A DNA stretch of 64,000 nucleotides. Source: Streptomyces sp. ISL-36 (lineage in GTDB: Bacteria > Actinomycetota > Actinomycetes > Streptomycetales > Streptomycetaceae). Each line of letters opens with the position of its first letter. Position 1 is the stretch's first letter. Made by a program: the position numbers and the translations under genes. The stretch lies in contig NZ_JAGGOS010000139.1 of assembly GCF_018614205.1 (NCBI RefSeq), forward strand, positions 1-64,000. The letters run 5' to 3'. The notes beneath the pieces are model-generated. The model made no database searches and was not told where the DNA came from. It saw nothing but the letters and a program-made list of their open reading frames with translations. This document shows, piece after piece, positions 1 to 7,919 of the stretch.

Positions 1-2
1 GG

Positions 3-983
3 GCCGCGCCGGACACCATGCCCGGGGCCGCGCCGGACCCCGCGCCCGGGGCCGCGCGGCGCCTCGCGCCCGTCAAGCGCCGAGGCGGCAACAGCACCCG
101 GGTGCGCTCCTGGCGCCACTCCCCGCTCCGGCGGGCCACCCCGTGGCTCTTCCTCGCGGCGCCGCTGGCGCTGTTGATCACGTTCACCTACGTGCCCGTG
201 GCGAGCATGATCTCCTACAGCGTCACCGACTGGGACGGGGTGAGCCCCGACCGGAACTTCACGGGGGCCGACAACTACGTCCAGATCTTCACCCGCCCCG
301 AGATCTTCCGGGTCTTCTTCGTCAGCGGCTACTACCTCGCCGCCTCCGTGTTCCAGATCGGTGTCGCGCTGTACTTCGCCGCGGTCCTGAGCTTCAACCT
401 GAGGTTCCGCAACTTCTTCAAGGGGATCCTCTTCTTCCCCTATCTCATCAACGGCGTCGCGATCGGCTTCGTCTTCCTGTACTTCTTCCAGGACGGCGGC
501 ACCCTCGACTCCGTACTGTCCTGGCTCGGCGTGACCACCGATCACCCCTGGCTCGGCGACCCCACGTCCGCCAACGTCTCCCTGGCGGGTGTGTCGGTCT
601 GGCGCTTCACCGGCCTGAACTTCGTCCTCTTCCTGGGCGCCATCCAGTCCATACCGGGCGAGCTGTACGAGGCGGCCCAACTGGACGGCGCCGGCAAGTG
701 GCAGCAGTTCCGCCACATCATCGCCCCGAGCATCAAGCCCGTACTCAGCCTCAGCATCATCCTGGCGATCTCCGGCTCCCTGTCCGTCTTCGAGATCCCC
801 TACATCATGACCGGCGGCGCGACCGGCACCTCGACCTTCGTCATCCAGACGGTCAAGCTCGCCTTCCAGTTCAACAAGACCGGTCTGGCCTCGGCCGCAG
901 CCGTGGTGCTGCTGGTGATCATCCTGCTGATCACCTGGATCCAGCGCCGGCTCGTGCCCGACGACAAGGTGGACCTCGTATGA
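3..983 (+). CDS. Sugar ABC transporter permease (MalF/UgpA-like), 5' end probably outside window
   Basis: Inner-membrane permease of a carbohydrate (CUT1) importer. A hydrophobic segment (WLFLAAPLALLITFTYVPV) follows a basic N-terminus, and about five further membrane spans follow. The EAA loop that contacts the ATPase reads ELYEAAQLDGAGKWQQF, about two thirds along. An ATG lies at 18, but the frame stays open to the window edge and the upstream codons repeat the Gly-Ala-Ala-Pro-Asp pattern found after that ATG, so translation probably begins further left. It overlaps the next permease by ATGA, so the two are co-translated. The binding protein is presumably just upstream of the window. Substrate is unknown; a sugar or oligosaccharide is inferred from family and the neighbouring LacI regulator. 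Confidence 0.9.
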   Translation, partial: AAPDTMPGAAPDPAPGAARRLAPVKRRGGNSTRVRSWRHSPLRRATPWLFLAAPLALLITFTYVPVASMISYSVTDWDGVSPDRNFTGADNYVQIFTRPEIFRVFFVSGYYLAASVFQIGVALYFAAVLSFNLRFRNFFKGILFFPYLINGVAIGFVFLYFFQDGGTLDSVLSWLGVTTDHPWLGDPTSANVSLAGVSVWRFTGLNFVLFLGAIQSIPGELYEAAQLDGAGKWQQFRHIIAPSIKPVLSLSIILAISGSLSVFEIPYIMTGGATGTSTFVIQTVKLAFQFNKTGLASAAAVVLLVIILLITWIQRRLVPDDKVDLV

Positions 984-1831
984 CCCCGGACCCGACAACT
1001 CGCCGCCGCCCCTTCCCCGTCGGGACCGCGCTGACCTATCTGTCGCTGCTCGCCGCGGTGGTGGTCGTCCTGCTGCCGCTGGCCGTCGTCTTCCTCACCT
1101 CCCTCAAGACGTCCAGGGAGGTCACCGAAGGGGGAGCGCTGTCGCTGCCGGGCGACTGGCTGAACTTCGACAACTACGTCACGGCGTTCACCGACGGCAA
1201 CATGCTCGCGGCCTTCGGCAACACCGCGTTCATCCTGGTCTTCTCCATCGGCGGCACCGTGCTCATCGGCTCGATGACCGCCTACGCGGTCGACCGCTTC
1301 GACTTCCGCGGGAAGAAGCTCGTCATGGCGCTCTTCCTCGTCGCCACCCTCGTACCGGGGGTGACCACCCAGGTCGCGACCTTCCAGGTCATCAACAGCT
1401 TCGGCCTGGTGGACACCCGCTGGGCCCCGATCCTGCTCTACATGGGCACGGACATCGTCTCCGTGTACATCTTCCTGCAGTTCATCCGCTCGATCCCCAC
1501 GTCACTGGACGAGGCGGCGCGCCTCGACGGCGCCAACACCTTCACGATCTACCGGAAGATCATTCTTCCGCTCCTCAAGCCGGCGATCGCCACCGTCGTC
1601 ATCATCAAGGGAATCACCACGTACAACGACTTCTACATTCCCTTCCTCTACCTGCACTCCGAGGAGCTCGGCACGATCTCCACCGCGCTGTTCCGCTTCA
1701 AGGGGCCCTTCGGAGCACACTGGGAGGCCATTTCGGCGGGCGCGATCCTGGTCATCCTGCCGACGCTCGTCGTGTTCCTGCTGCTGCAGCGCTGGATCTA
1801 CAACGGCTTCGCGCAGGGGGCCACGAAGTAG
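980..1831 (+). CDS. Sugar ABC transporter permease (MalG/UgpE-like)
   Basis: Second permease of the CUT1 importer, about 283 residues, normal for the family. It starts at the ATG that overlaps the stop of the preceding permease (ATGA). The first membrane span (LSLLAAVVVVLLPLAVVFL) is near residue 20 and the protein ends in a hydrophobic segment plus WIYNGF. The EAA loop is SLDEAARLDGANTFTIYRK. No ATP-binding subunit lies beside it, as usual in Streptomyces, where one shared ATPase (MsiK) energises many such importers. It converges on a lacI-family gene 44 bp away, which probably controls this importer. Confidence 0.92.
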   Translation: MTPDPTTRRRPFPVGTALTYLSLLAAVVVVLLPLAVVFLTSLKTSREVTEGGALSLPGDWLNFDNYVTAFTDGNMLAAFGNTAFILVFSIGGTVLIGSMTAYAVDRFDFRGKKLVMALFLVATLVPGVTTQVATFQVINSFGLVDTRWAPILLYMGTDIVSVYIFLQFIRSIPTSLDEAARLDGANTFTIYRKIILPLLKPAIATVVIIKGITTYNDFYIPFLYLHSEELGTISTALFRFKGPFGAHWEAISAGAILVILPTLVVFLLLQRWIYNGFAQGATK

Positions 1832-1875
1832 CGGAGGCGTGGTCCGGGCGGGGACGGGCAGAGGGGAGGAGGGGG

Positions 1876-2892
1876 TCAGCGGGGTGGGGCGGAGGTGCTG
1901 CCGCGCGGCACGAAACGCGCGTACTCGCCCTCTACGTCCGCGACTTCGTCACCCGCGATGAGGGACAGAAGCGCCCGGGCGGCGCCCGCCCCGTACGCGG
2001 GGATGTCGCGGGCCATGGCGGACAGCGGGGGGCGGACCACCTGGGTGAGGGGGGACTCGTCCCACGCCACGAGGGACAGATCGGCGGGAACGTCGAGGCC
2101 GAGTTCCTGCGTCACGGACAAGCCCGCCACCGCCATGATGTCGTTGTCGAAGATCAGCGCGGTGGGACGTTCCGCGGCGATGAGCAGGCGGCGGGTGGCG
2201 CGAGCCCCCTCGTCGCCGGTGTAGTCGGTGTGGACGACCTCCGGATCGGGCAGCCCCGCCTCCGCACAGGCCATGCGGAGGGCGGTGTCCCGGACGGCGG
2301 TGTGCGCCAAGTCCGCGGGCCCCGCCACCCGCGCGATGCGCCGGTGGCCGAGCGCCACCAGATACCGCACGGTCTCGAGGACGCTCGCCCCGTCGTCCGA
2401 CCATACGGAGGTGAGGCTGCCCGAGCTCTGCGGCGGCCCGATGGCGACGCTCGGGAGGCCGAGGGCCTCGATCGCGGTGACACGCGGGTCGTCGGTGTGC
2501 AGGTCGACAAGGAACACGCCGTCCACCCGACGCTCTCCCCACCAGCGCCGGTAGACCTCCAGCTCGCGTTCGTGGCTGTCGACCATCTGCAGCATCAGCG
2601 CGTACGAGCGGTCGGAGAGGACGCTCTCGATGCCGCTGATGAACTCCATGAAGAAGGGCTCCACGCCGAGGGTGGACGCCGGCCGTCGCACGACGAGACC
2701 GACGGCCTGGGCCCGGGCGCCGCTGAGGGCACGGGCGGCGCTGTTGGGGCGCCAGCCGAGCTCTTCCGCGATCGCCTTGATCGCGGCCCGGGTGGTGTCG
2801 GACACGCCGGGCTGGTCGTTGAGGGCATAGGAGACGGCCACCTTGGAGACCCCGGCGCGCCGCGCGATGTCCGCGATCGTCGGCCGTTTCAC
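1876..2892 (-). CDS. LacI-family transcriptional regulator
   Basis: 338-residue sugar-responsive repressor. The helix-turn-helix is at the extreme N-terminus (PTIADIARRAGVSKVAVSYAL) with the hinge helix region PNSAARALSG near residue 50-58. The remainder is a periplasmic-binding-like effector domain (GLVVRRP, DGVFLVDL, ALIFDNDIMA, LSLVAWDESPLTQVVRPPLS). It is convergent with the two permease genes to its left and most likely represses that importer. I saw no clear LacI palindrome in the window for it; its operators are probably upstream of the importer, outside the window. Confidence 0.93.
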   Translation of the reverse strand: MKRPTIADIARRAGVSKVAVSYALNDQPGVSDTTRAAIKAIAEELGWRPNSAARALSGARAQAVGLVVRRPASTLGVEPFFMEFISGIESVLSDRSYALMLQMVDSHERELEVYRRWWGERRVDGVFLVDLHTDDPRVTAIEALGLPSVAIGPPQSSGSLTSVWSDDGASVLETVRYLVALGHRRIARVAGPADLAHTAVRDTALRMACAEAGLPDPEVVHTDYTGDEGARATRRLLIAAERPTALIFDNDIMAVAGLSVTQELGLDVPADLSLVAWDESPLTQVVRPPLSAMARDIPAYGAGAARALLSLIAGDEVADVEGEYARFVPRGSTSAPPR

Positions 2893-3148
2893 GCGTCACT
2901 CCCGGTCTGCACAGGTCCTCGCATCCCCGTGACTCTACCCGCACCGCCGTGCCGGGCAGCGTGGCCTTCTCGCCTCCTCGCCTCCTCCCGAGGCGATCAC
3001 CTGAGCGCTGTCCCGCGTGTTCCGGACCCGACCGCCCGGCCACCGACTGGTCCCCGCGACGGGATGGAGAGAGGCTGGTGGTACGGGCGCCCGGGTGTGA
3101 ACGGCGCACCGGTCGGCGCGCCTGCCCGGCTGGGAAAGGACTGCCGTC

Positions 3149-3448
3149 ATGCGTATGTTGTTGAAGGTTCAGATGGACACGCAGATCTCCAACGAGGCCA
3201 TCAAGAGTGGCACCATGCCGTCGACGATGGAGAAGGCGCTGGACGCGCTGCGTCCGGAGGCCGCCTACTTCACGACCGAGAACGGGTGTCGGACGGCGTA
3301 CATCGTCTTCGACCTGGCCGACCCCTCCGAGATGCCGAAGACCGCGGAGCCCTTCTTCATCGAGCTGGGCGCGAAGATCACCTACTCGCCGGTCATGAAC
3401 CGGGAGGACCTGGGCAAGGGCCTTGCCGCCCTCGCCGGCCAGCGTTGA
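3149..3448 (+). CDS. Small conserved protein, DUF3303/ABM-like fold guess
   Basis: 99-residue protein. It starts at ATG 3149, preceded by GGAAAGGA about nine bases upstream. A second ATG lies two codons in. The pattern of short beta strands (RMLLKVQM, TAYIVFDLAD) around one helix resembles the ferredoxin-like small proteins grouped as DUF3303 or antibiotic-monooxygenase-like, but this is recognition by eye only. No catalytic motif is visible. It stands alone, between the divergent lacI gene and a degenerate DUF1772 fragment, so context gives no function. Confidence 0.8.
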   Translation: MRMLLKVQMDTQISNEAIKSGTMPSTMEKALDALRPEAAYFTTENGCRTAYIVFDLADPSEMPKTAEPFFIELGAKITYSPVMNREDLGKGLAALAGQR

Positions 3449-3457
3449 CGTCCTCGT

Positions 3458-3661
3458 TCACCGGCCCGCGTCGCGCTCGCGCAGACAGAGCAGGATCAGC
3501 AGCGCGAAGACAGCGACCGCGGCGCCGGTGCGGCGTAGTTGAAAGCCTCCCAGCGGTCCAGGATCGCGGCGTGGTCGGCCGGTGCCGCGGTGGCGGCCCA
3601 CTGCTTGATCCGGCCATTGATGGGTACGTTGCCGAGCCGGGTGATCAGGTCGGGAGCCCCG
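3458..3661 (-). pseudogene. Truncated, frameshifted DUF1772 membrane-protein remnant
   Basis: The minus strand encodes TRLGNVPINGRIKQWA and then DRWEAFNY, the C-terminal signature of DUF1772 (anthrone-oxygenase-like) membrane proteins. Right after NY (3531-3537) the frame shifts by one base. The continuation RTGAAVAVFALLILLCL, a membrane helix, and the stop at 3458 lie in another frame. In the frame that carries NVPIN, a premature stop falls at 3496. Homology stops near 3661 with no first membrane segment, so the gene is both truncated and frameshifted. Seen directly: the two partial reading frames. Inferred: a one-base deletion plus loss of the 5' half. Confidence 0.6.
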
Positions 3662-3780
3662 GCGCTCCTCACCGGTCGCGCCCCCCGAATTCTCGGGCGG
3701 GTGACGGTATGGAATGGCCGAGGGGGGAAATGCGCAGGACGAGGCGACCGCGCGACTCGCGTGAGGGAGGAGGGGCGGTG

Positions 3781-4209
3781 ATGGACTCGATCGTCATGCA
3801 CAGCGCGAGACGACCCGCGCTCTGCGCGAGCGTCGACTACGACGGCGGTGACGGCATGATCACGTCCGCTCGTGACTTCACGGCCGACTTCCTCAACGCC
3901 TCGCCGGCCGTGGGGCGCGAGCCCGTGACCCCTGAGCGCATCGATCTCGCGCGGCTGGTGGTGAGCGAGCTGGTGACCAATGTGGTGCGCCACGCGCCGG
4001 GCCCGTGCCGGCTCCTGTTCGAGCTGTTCGAGGGGGTCCTGGAGATCTCGGTGTTCGACCGGCGGGAAGCGTCGCCCGTGCCCCGCGGCCATGATCCCCG
4101 GCGGATCGGCCAGCACGGAGTCGAGATCGTCGTGGCCCTCTGCGAGAGTGTGAGCGTGGAGCCGCAGCCCTTGGGCAAACGGGTCAGGGCGCGTTTCTCC
4201 CTCGTGTGA
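3781..4209 (+). CDS. ATP-binding anti-sigma-factor-like protein (RsbW/HATPase_c_2)
   Basis: 142-residue stand-alone GHKL ATPase domain, of the type abundant in Streptomyces and acting as anti-sigma kinases or regulators of partner-switching modules. The N-box is ARLVVSELVTNVVRHA (near residues 60-75) and the glycine-containing lid region is RRIGQHGVEIV. The ATG at 3781 follows GGGAGGAGGGGCGGTG, a strong ribosome-binding site. No sigma factor or anti-anti-sigma gene is adjacent, so its partner is unknown. It converges on katG. Confidence 0.85.
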   Translation: MDSIVMHSARRPALCASVDYDGGDGMITSARDFTADFLNASPAVGREPVTPERIDLARLVVSELVTNVVRHAPGPCRLLFELFEGVLEISVFDRREASPVPRGHDPRRIGQHGVEIVVALCESVSVEPQPLGKRVRARFSLV

Positions 4210-4250
4210 TCCGCCCGGCACCGCGACCGCCACTCCAGGACGAGGGCCGG

Positions 4251-4310
4251 CCGGAAGACGTCCAGGCCGACCGGAAGACGTCCAGGCCGGCCGGAAGACG
4301 TCCAGGCCGG
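4251..4310. repeat. Three tandem 20-bp repeats between convergent genes
   Basis: The unit CCGGAAGACGTCCAGGCCGR occurs three times head to tail (4251-4270, 4271-4290, 4291-4310), with the last base of the first copy differing. It lies between the ends of the anti-sigma-like gene and katG. The units contain GGCCGGCC-type self-complementary joints, so the array can fold and may act as a two-way terminator. Confidence 0.85.
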
Positions 4311-4343
4311 CCGGTGCGGGCCGACCTGGACGCCGTGACGTGA

Positions 4344-6575
4344 TCAGACGAGGTCGAACCGGTCGAGGTTCATCACCTTGTCCCACGCCGCCACGAAGTC
4401 CTTCACGAACTTCTCCTTCGCGTCATCGCTCGCGTACACCTCCGCCAGTGCGCGCAGTTCGGAGTTGGATCCGAACACGAGGTCGGCGCGGCTGCCGGTC
4501 CACCTCACCTCGCCCGTGGCGCTGTCGCGGCCCTCGAACGTGTTCGCGTCCTCGGACGTCGCCTGCCACGTCGTACCCAGGTCGAGCAGGTTGACGAAGA
4601 AGTCGTTGGTCAGGGACCCGGGGGTCGTGGTGAAGGCGCCCAGCGGCGACTGCTGGTGGTTCGCACCCAGGACGCGGAGCCCGCCGACGAGGACCGTCAT
4701 CTCGGGGGCGCTCAGGTTCAGCAGGTTGGCCCGGTCGATCAGCAGGTACTCGGCCGGCAGCCGGTTGCCCTTCCCGAGGTAGTTGCGGAACCCGTCGGCG
4801 GTCGGTTCGAGCGCGGCGAACGACTCCACGTCGGTCTGCTCCTGCGACGCGTCCACGCGACCCGGCGTGAAGGGCACCTCCATGTCGAAGCCCGCGTCCT
4901 TGGCTGCCTTCTCGACAGCGGCGGCACCGGCGAGCACGATCAGGTCGGCGAGCGAGACCCGCTTGCCGCCGTCCTGTTCGGCGTTGAAGGACTCCTGGAT
5001 CCCCTCCAGGGTGCGCAGCACGGACGCCAGCTCGTCGGGCTCGTTGACCTCCCAGCCGATCTGCGGCTGGAGGCGGATGCGGGCGCCGTTGGCGCCGCCG
5101 CGCTTGTCGCTGCCGCGGAAGGACGAGGCCGACGCCCAGGCGGTGGTGACCAGTTGGGACACCGAGAGACCCGAGCCGAGGATCCGGCTCTTGAGGGTGG
5201 TGATGTCCTCGGCGCCGACGAGCTCGTGCGTCACCGCGGGCAGCGGGTCCTGCCACAGCAGCGTCTCCGTCGGGACCTCGGGACCGAGGTAGCGCACCAC
5301 CGGGCCCATGTCACGGTGGGTCAGCTTGAACCACGCACGGGCGAACGCGTCCGCGAACTCGGCGGGGTTCTCGTGGAAGCGCCGCGAGATCTGCTCGTAC
5401 GCCGGGTCGAAGCGGAGCGACAGGTCGGTCGTCAGCATCGTCGGGGCGTGGCTCTTCGACGCGTCGTGGGCGTCGGGCACGGTGCCCGCCCCGGCGCCGT
5501 CCTTCGGCCGCCACTGGTGCGCGCCGGCGGGGCTCTTGAACAGCTCCCACTCGTAGCCGAAGAGGATGTCGAAGAAGCTGTTGTCCCACGTCGTCGGGGT
5601 GTCCGTCCAGATGCCCTCGAGACCGCTGGTGATCGTGTCGCCACCCTTGCCCGTGCCGAAGGAGTTGCTCCAGCCGAGGCCCTGCTGCTCCAGCGGGGCG
5701 GCCTCGGGATCGGGGCCGACATGGTCCGCCGGGCCCGCGCCGTGGGTCTTGCCGAAGGTGTGGCCGCCCGCGATCAGGGCGACCGTCTCCTCGTCGTTCA
5801 TCGCCATCCGGCGGAAGGTCTCACGGATGTCGCGGGCCGCGGCGATCGGGTCCGGGTTGCCGTTCGGGCCTTCGGGGTTGACGTAGATGAGCCCCATCTG
5901 GACCGCGCCGAGGGGGTTCTCCAGCTCTCGGTCGCCGGTGTAGCGCTCGTCGCCGAGCCAGCTGGTCTCGGGACCCCAGTAGACGTCCTCGTCCGGCTCC
6001 CAGACGTCCGCACGACCGCCGCCGAAGCCGAAGGTCTCGAAGCCCATCGACTCCAGGGCGACGTTGCCGGCGAGGATCATGAGGTCGGCCCACGAGAGGC
6101 TCCGGCCGTACTTCTTCTTGACCGGCCACAGCAGGCGGCGGGCCTTGTCGAGATTGCCGTTGTCCGGCCAGCTGTTGAGGGGGGCGAAGCGCTGCTGGCC
6201 GGCCCCGGCGCCGCCGCGGCCGTCGCTGATCCGGTACGTGCCCGCGCTGTGCCACGCCATCCGGATCATGAAGGGGCCGTAGTGGCCGAAGTCGGCGGGC
6301 CACCACTCCTGAGAGGTCGTCAGCACCTCGGCGATGTCCCGCTTCACCGCCGGGAGATCGAGGGTCTTGAACGCCTCGGCGTAGTCGAACTCCTCGCCGA
6401 GGGGGTTGGCCACGGCCGGGTTCTTGGCGAGGATCTTCAGATTGAGCCGCTCCGGCCACCACTGACGGTTTCCGCCGCCCTGGGTCGGGTGCGGGGCACG
6501 CCCGTGAGCCACCGGGCAGCCACCTCCGCCTTCCGTCTTCGCGTCTACGACGATTGCATCATGGTTCTCAGACAT
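4344..6575 (-). CDS. katG: Catalase-peroxidase KatG
   Basis: 743 residues, full length for the bifunctional haem catalase-peroxidase that destroys hydrogen peroxide and oxidises aromatic donors in the cytoplasm. The distal haem pocket is RMAWHSAG (Arg105, Trp108, His109) and the proximal histidine motif is GGHTFGKTHG. The Tyr of GLIYVNPEGP and a following Met supply the Met-Tyr-Trp crosslink needed for catalase activity. The C-terminal haem-less duplicate domain is complete. The start at 6575 (MSENHDAIVV) has TCCTTCC (GGAAGGA on the coding strand) upstream. It is divergent from a Fur-family gene rather than downstream of furA, the usual actinomycete order. Peroxide made by the sarcosine oxidase in this window would be a natural substrate, though the loci are unlinked. 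Confidence 0.97.
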   Translation of the reverse strand: MSENHDAIVVDAKTEGGGGCPVAHGRAPHPTQGGGNRQWWPERLNLKILAKNPAVANPLGEEFDYAEAFKTLDLPAVKRDIAEVLTTSQEWWPADFGHYGPFMIRMAWHSAGTYRISDGRGGAGAGQQRFAPLNSWPDNGNLDKARRLLWPVKKKYGRSLSWADLMILAGNVALESMGFETFGFGGGRADVWEPDEDVYWGPETSWLGDERYTGDRELENPLGAVQMGLIYVNPEGPNGNPDPIAAARDIRETFRRMAMNDEETVALIAGGHTFGKTHGAGPADHVGPDPEAAPLEQQGLGWSNSFGTGKGGDTITSGLEGIWTDTPTTWDNSFFDILFGYEWELFKSPAGAHQWRPKDGAGAGTVPDAHDASKSHAPTMLTTDLSLRFDPAYEQISRRFHENPAEFADAFARAWFKLTHRDMGPVVRYLGPEVPTETLLWQDPLPAVTHELVGAEDITTLKSRILGSGLSVSQLVTTAWASASSFRGSDKRGGANGARIRLQPQIGWEVNEPDELASVLRTLEGIQESFNAEQDGGKRVSLADLIVLAGAAAVEKAAKDAGFDMEVPFTPGRVDASQEQTDVESFAALEPTADGFRNYLGKGNRLPAEYLLIDRANLLNLSAPEMTVLVGGLRVLGANHQQSPLGAFTTTPGSLTNDFFVNLLDLGTTWQATSEDANTFEGRDSATGEVRWTGSRADLVFGSNSELRALAEVYASDDAKEKFVKDFVAAWDKVMNLDRFDLV

Positions 6576-6786
6576 GGGAATCCTTCCGGACCAGACGGAT
6601 CACGGTGCTCGGTAACTGCGGGCAGGGGAAGAGAGGGGGACCGCGGGAGCGCGGTCACTTCTCCGCCTCCTGCCGTACTGGAGTCTTCCTGCCCCTTGGC
6701 CATCGACGAAGAGCGATCCTACGATGGACGGAATCCAAGTCAAGAAGCGCACGAAGCCGATATCCCATAGGAGTTCGGACGTCCAC

Positions 6787-6805
6787 CGGTGTTCTTCGGA
6801 CACCG
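6787..6805 (+). promoter_or_regulatory. Small hairpin in the leader of the Fur-family gene
   Basis: CGGTGT (6787-6792) pairs with ACACCG (6800-6805) across a 7-base loop, about 25 bases before the fur start codon. It could be part of a Fur/PerR-type operator or an RNA stem. The katG-fur intergenic region shows no classical AT-rich PerR box that I can recognise. Confidence 0.3.
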
Positions 6806-6829
6806 CCGAACCCGAAGAGGTGAACCGAT

Positions 6830-7240
6830 ATGAGTGACCTGCTGGAGCGACTGCGAGGGCGTGGCTGGCGGATGACCTCCCAGCGGCGTGTCGTTGCGGA
6901 GGTCCTCGATGGTGAGCACGTCCATCTCACGGCCGACGAGGTGCACGCCCGCGCGGCACAGCGACTTCCCGAGATCTCCCGGGCGACCGTCTACAACACC
7001 CTGGGAGAGCTGGTCTCCCTCGGTGAGGTCGTCGAGGTCTCCGCCCACGGCCGCGCGAAGCGTTACGACCCCAACGCACACCATCCGCACCAGCACCTGG
7101 TCTGCTCCGGCTGCGGCACGATCCGCGACGTCCACCCCACCGGCGATCCGCTGGCCGGCCTCCCGGTGGAGGATCGGTTCGGCTTCACGGTGTCCGAGGT
7201 CGAGGTCACCTACCGCGGGGTGTGCCCCTCCTGCGCCTGA
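6830..7240 (+). CDS. Fur-family peroxide-responsive repressor (PerR/CatR-like)
   Basis: 136-residue Fur-family metalloregulator. The winged helix spans the first ~80 residues (GWRMTSQRRVVAEVL, PEISRATVYNTLGELV). The metal region HHPHQHLVCSGCG carries the histidines and the first CxxC of the structural zinc site; the second CxxC is CPSCA at the C-terminus. Divergent placement next to katG suggests a peroxide-sensing repressor of katG and itself, like CatR in Streptomyces coelicolor. Start ATG 6830 follows GAAGAGGTG. Confidence in Fur family is high; the peroxide role is inferred from position. Confidence 0.92.
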   Translation: MSDLLERLRGRGWRMTSQRRVVAEVLDGEHVHLTADEVHARAAQRLPEISRATVYNTLGELVSLGEVVEVSAHGRAKRYDPNAHHPHQHLVCSGCGTIRDVHPTGDPLAGLPVEDRFGFTVSEVEVTYRGVCPSCA

Positions 7241-7281
7241 AGCCGGTCGCCGTCACCGACCGGGCACGCTCGGGACCCCGC

Positions 7282-7482
7282 TCATCCACCGTCGTCGGGC
7301 CCAGAAGGGCTCGATTCCGACGGGGCGGGGGGCCGTTCCCGAAGACGGTAGGAGTCATGTCGGGCGCCCCACGCCACATGGCGCAGGAGCCGGCCCGGCG
7401 CCCGGCGCATGCGGAGGTGGAAGGAGCGCAGGCGTGCGCCGGCCGTTCGCATCCACCGCTGCCGGTGCCGTGGGGCGCTCAC
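7282..7482 (-). CDS. Possible small Arg-rich protein coupled to upstream gene
   Basis: A 66-codon frame starts at GTG 7482, overlapping the stop of the preceding minus-strand gene by GTGA, the usual geometry for translational coupling. The product is very basic at first (MRTAGARLRSFHLRMRRAP) and Pro/Ser/Gly-rich at the end. I recognise no family. The overlap is the only strong evidence; it may be chance. Confidence 0.3.
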   Translation of the reverse strand: MSAPRHRQRWMRTAGARLRSFHLRMRRAPGRLLRHVAWGARHDSYRLRERPPAPSESSPSGPDDGG

Positions 7483-7919
7483 CATGCGGCTCTGCGTGCG
7501 TCCAGCACGCGGTAGACGTCGGCGGGCGTGAAGAGGGTCCCGTGGTCGTCGGGCCGGACGAGCCACTGCAGTCCGGAGACGGGCCGGTCGAGCGCGGGGA
7601 CCGCGAGCCATGTCCCGTTCGTCAGGTACCGGGCGCCGCGCCCGAGCGGGGGCGCGGTGCTGCCGGGAGCGAGGAGCAGGACGAGCTGCTGGGCCCGCCG
7701 GTCCGCGATGACCGGGCCCGGTCGCCGCCGGGCCGCTCTGCGTGCGAGGGCGGAGAGAAGACTGTGCCCCACGCGTTCGGGGACCGAGAGGGCGTCCCAC
7801 CGCCGGCCCGCCGGCAGCAGGACGACACCACGCGGACCGATGCTCCACTCCCGCAGGCACCCACCGGGATCGTCCGCCGCCGAGGCCAGCCACACAGCCG
7901 CTCGGACATACCGATTCAT
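7479..7919 (-). CDS. Conserved Streptomyces hypothetical protein, copy 1
   Basis: 146 residues, no recognised domain. It is clearly paralogous to the gene at 17134-17595: both carry WLASAA-DPG-C-REW, then P-VLLPAG-RWD-L-VP-R-G and a C-terminal RWLV/QWLV-PDG-GTL block. This family is common in Streptomyces and usually annotated as hypothetical. The conserved Trp, Pro and Gly pattern suggests a compact cytosolic fold; no signal peptide or membrane span is present. This copy is the more diverged: the central GTG-RGAGLGTWI region of copy 2 appears here as a weaker YLTNGTWLAVP. Confidence 0.7.
   Translation of the reverse strand: MNRYVRAAVWLASAADDPGGCLREWSIGPRGVVLLPAGRRWDALSVPERVGHSLLSALARRAARRRPGPVIADRRAQQLVLLLAPGSTAPPLGRGARYLTNGTWLAVPALDRPVSGLQWLVRPDDHGTLFTPADVYRVLDARRAAW

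Noticed and set aside
4656..6770. Long open frame opposite katG
   Set aside because: Explained by high GC and codon bias of katG; no motifs, no ribosome-binding site.
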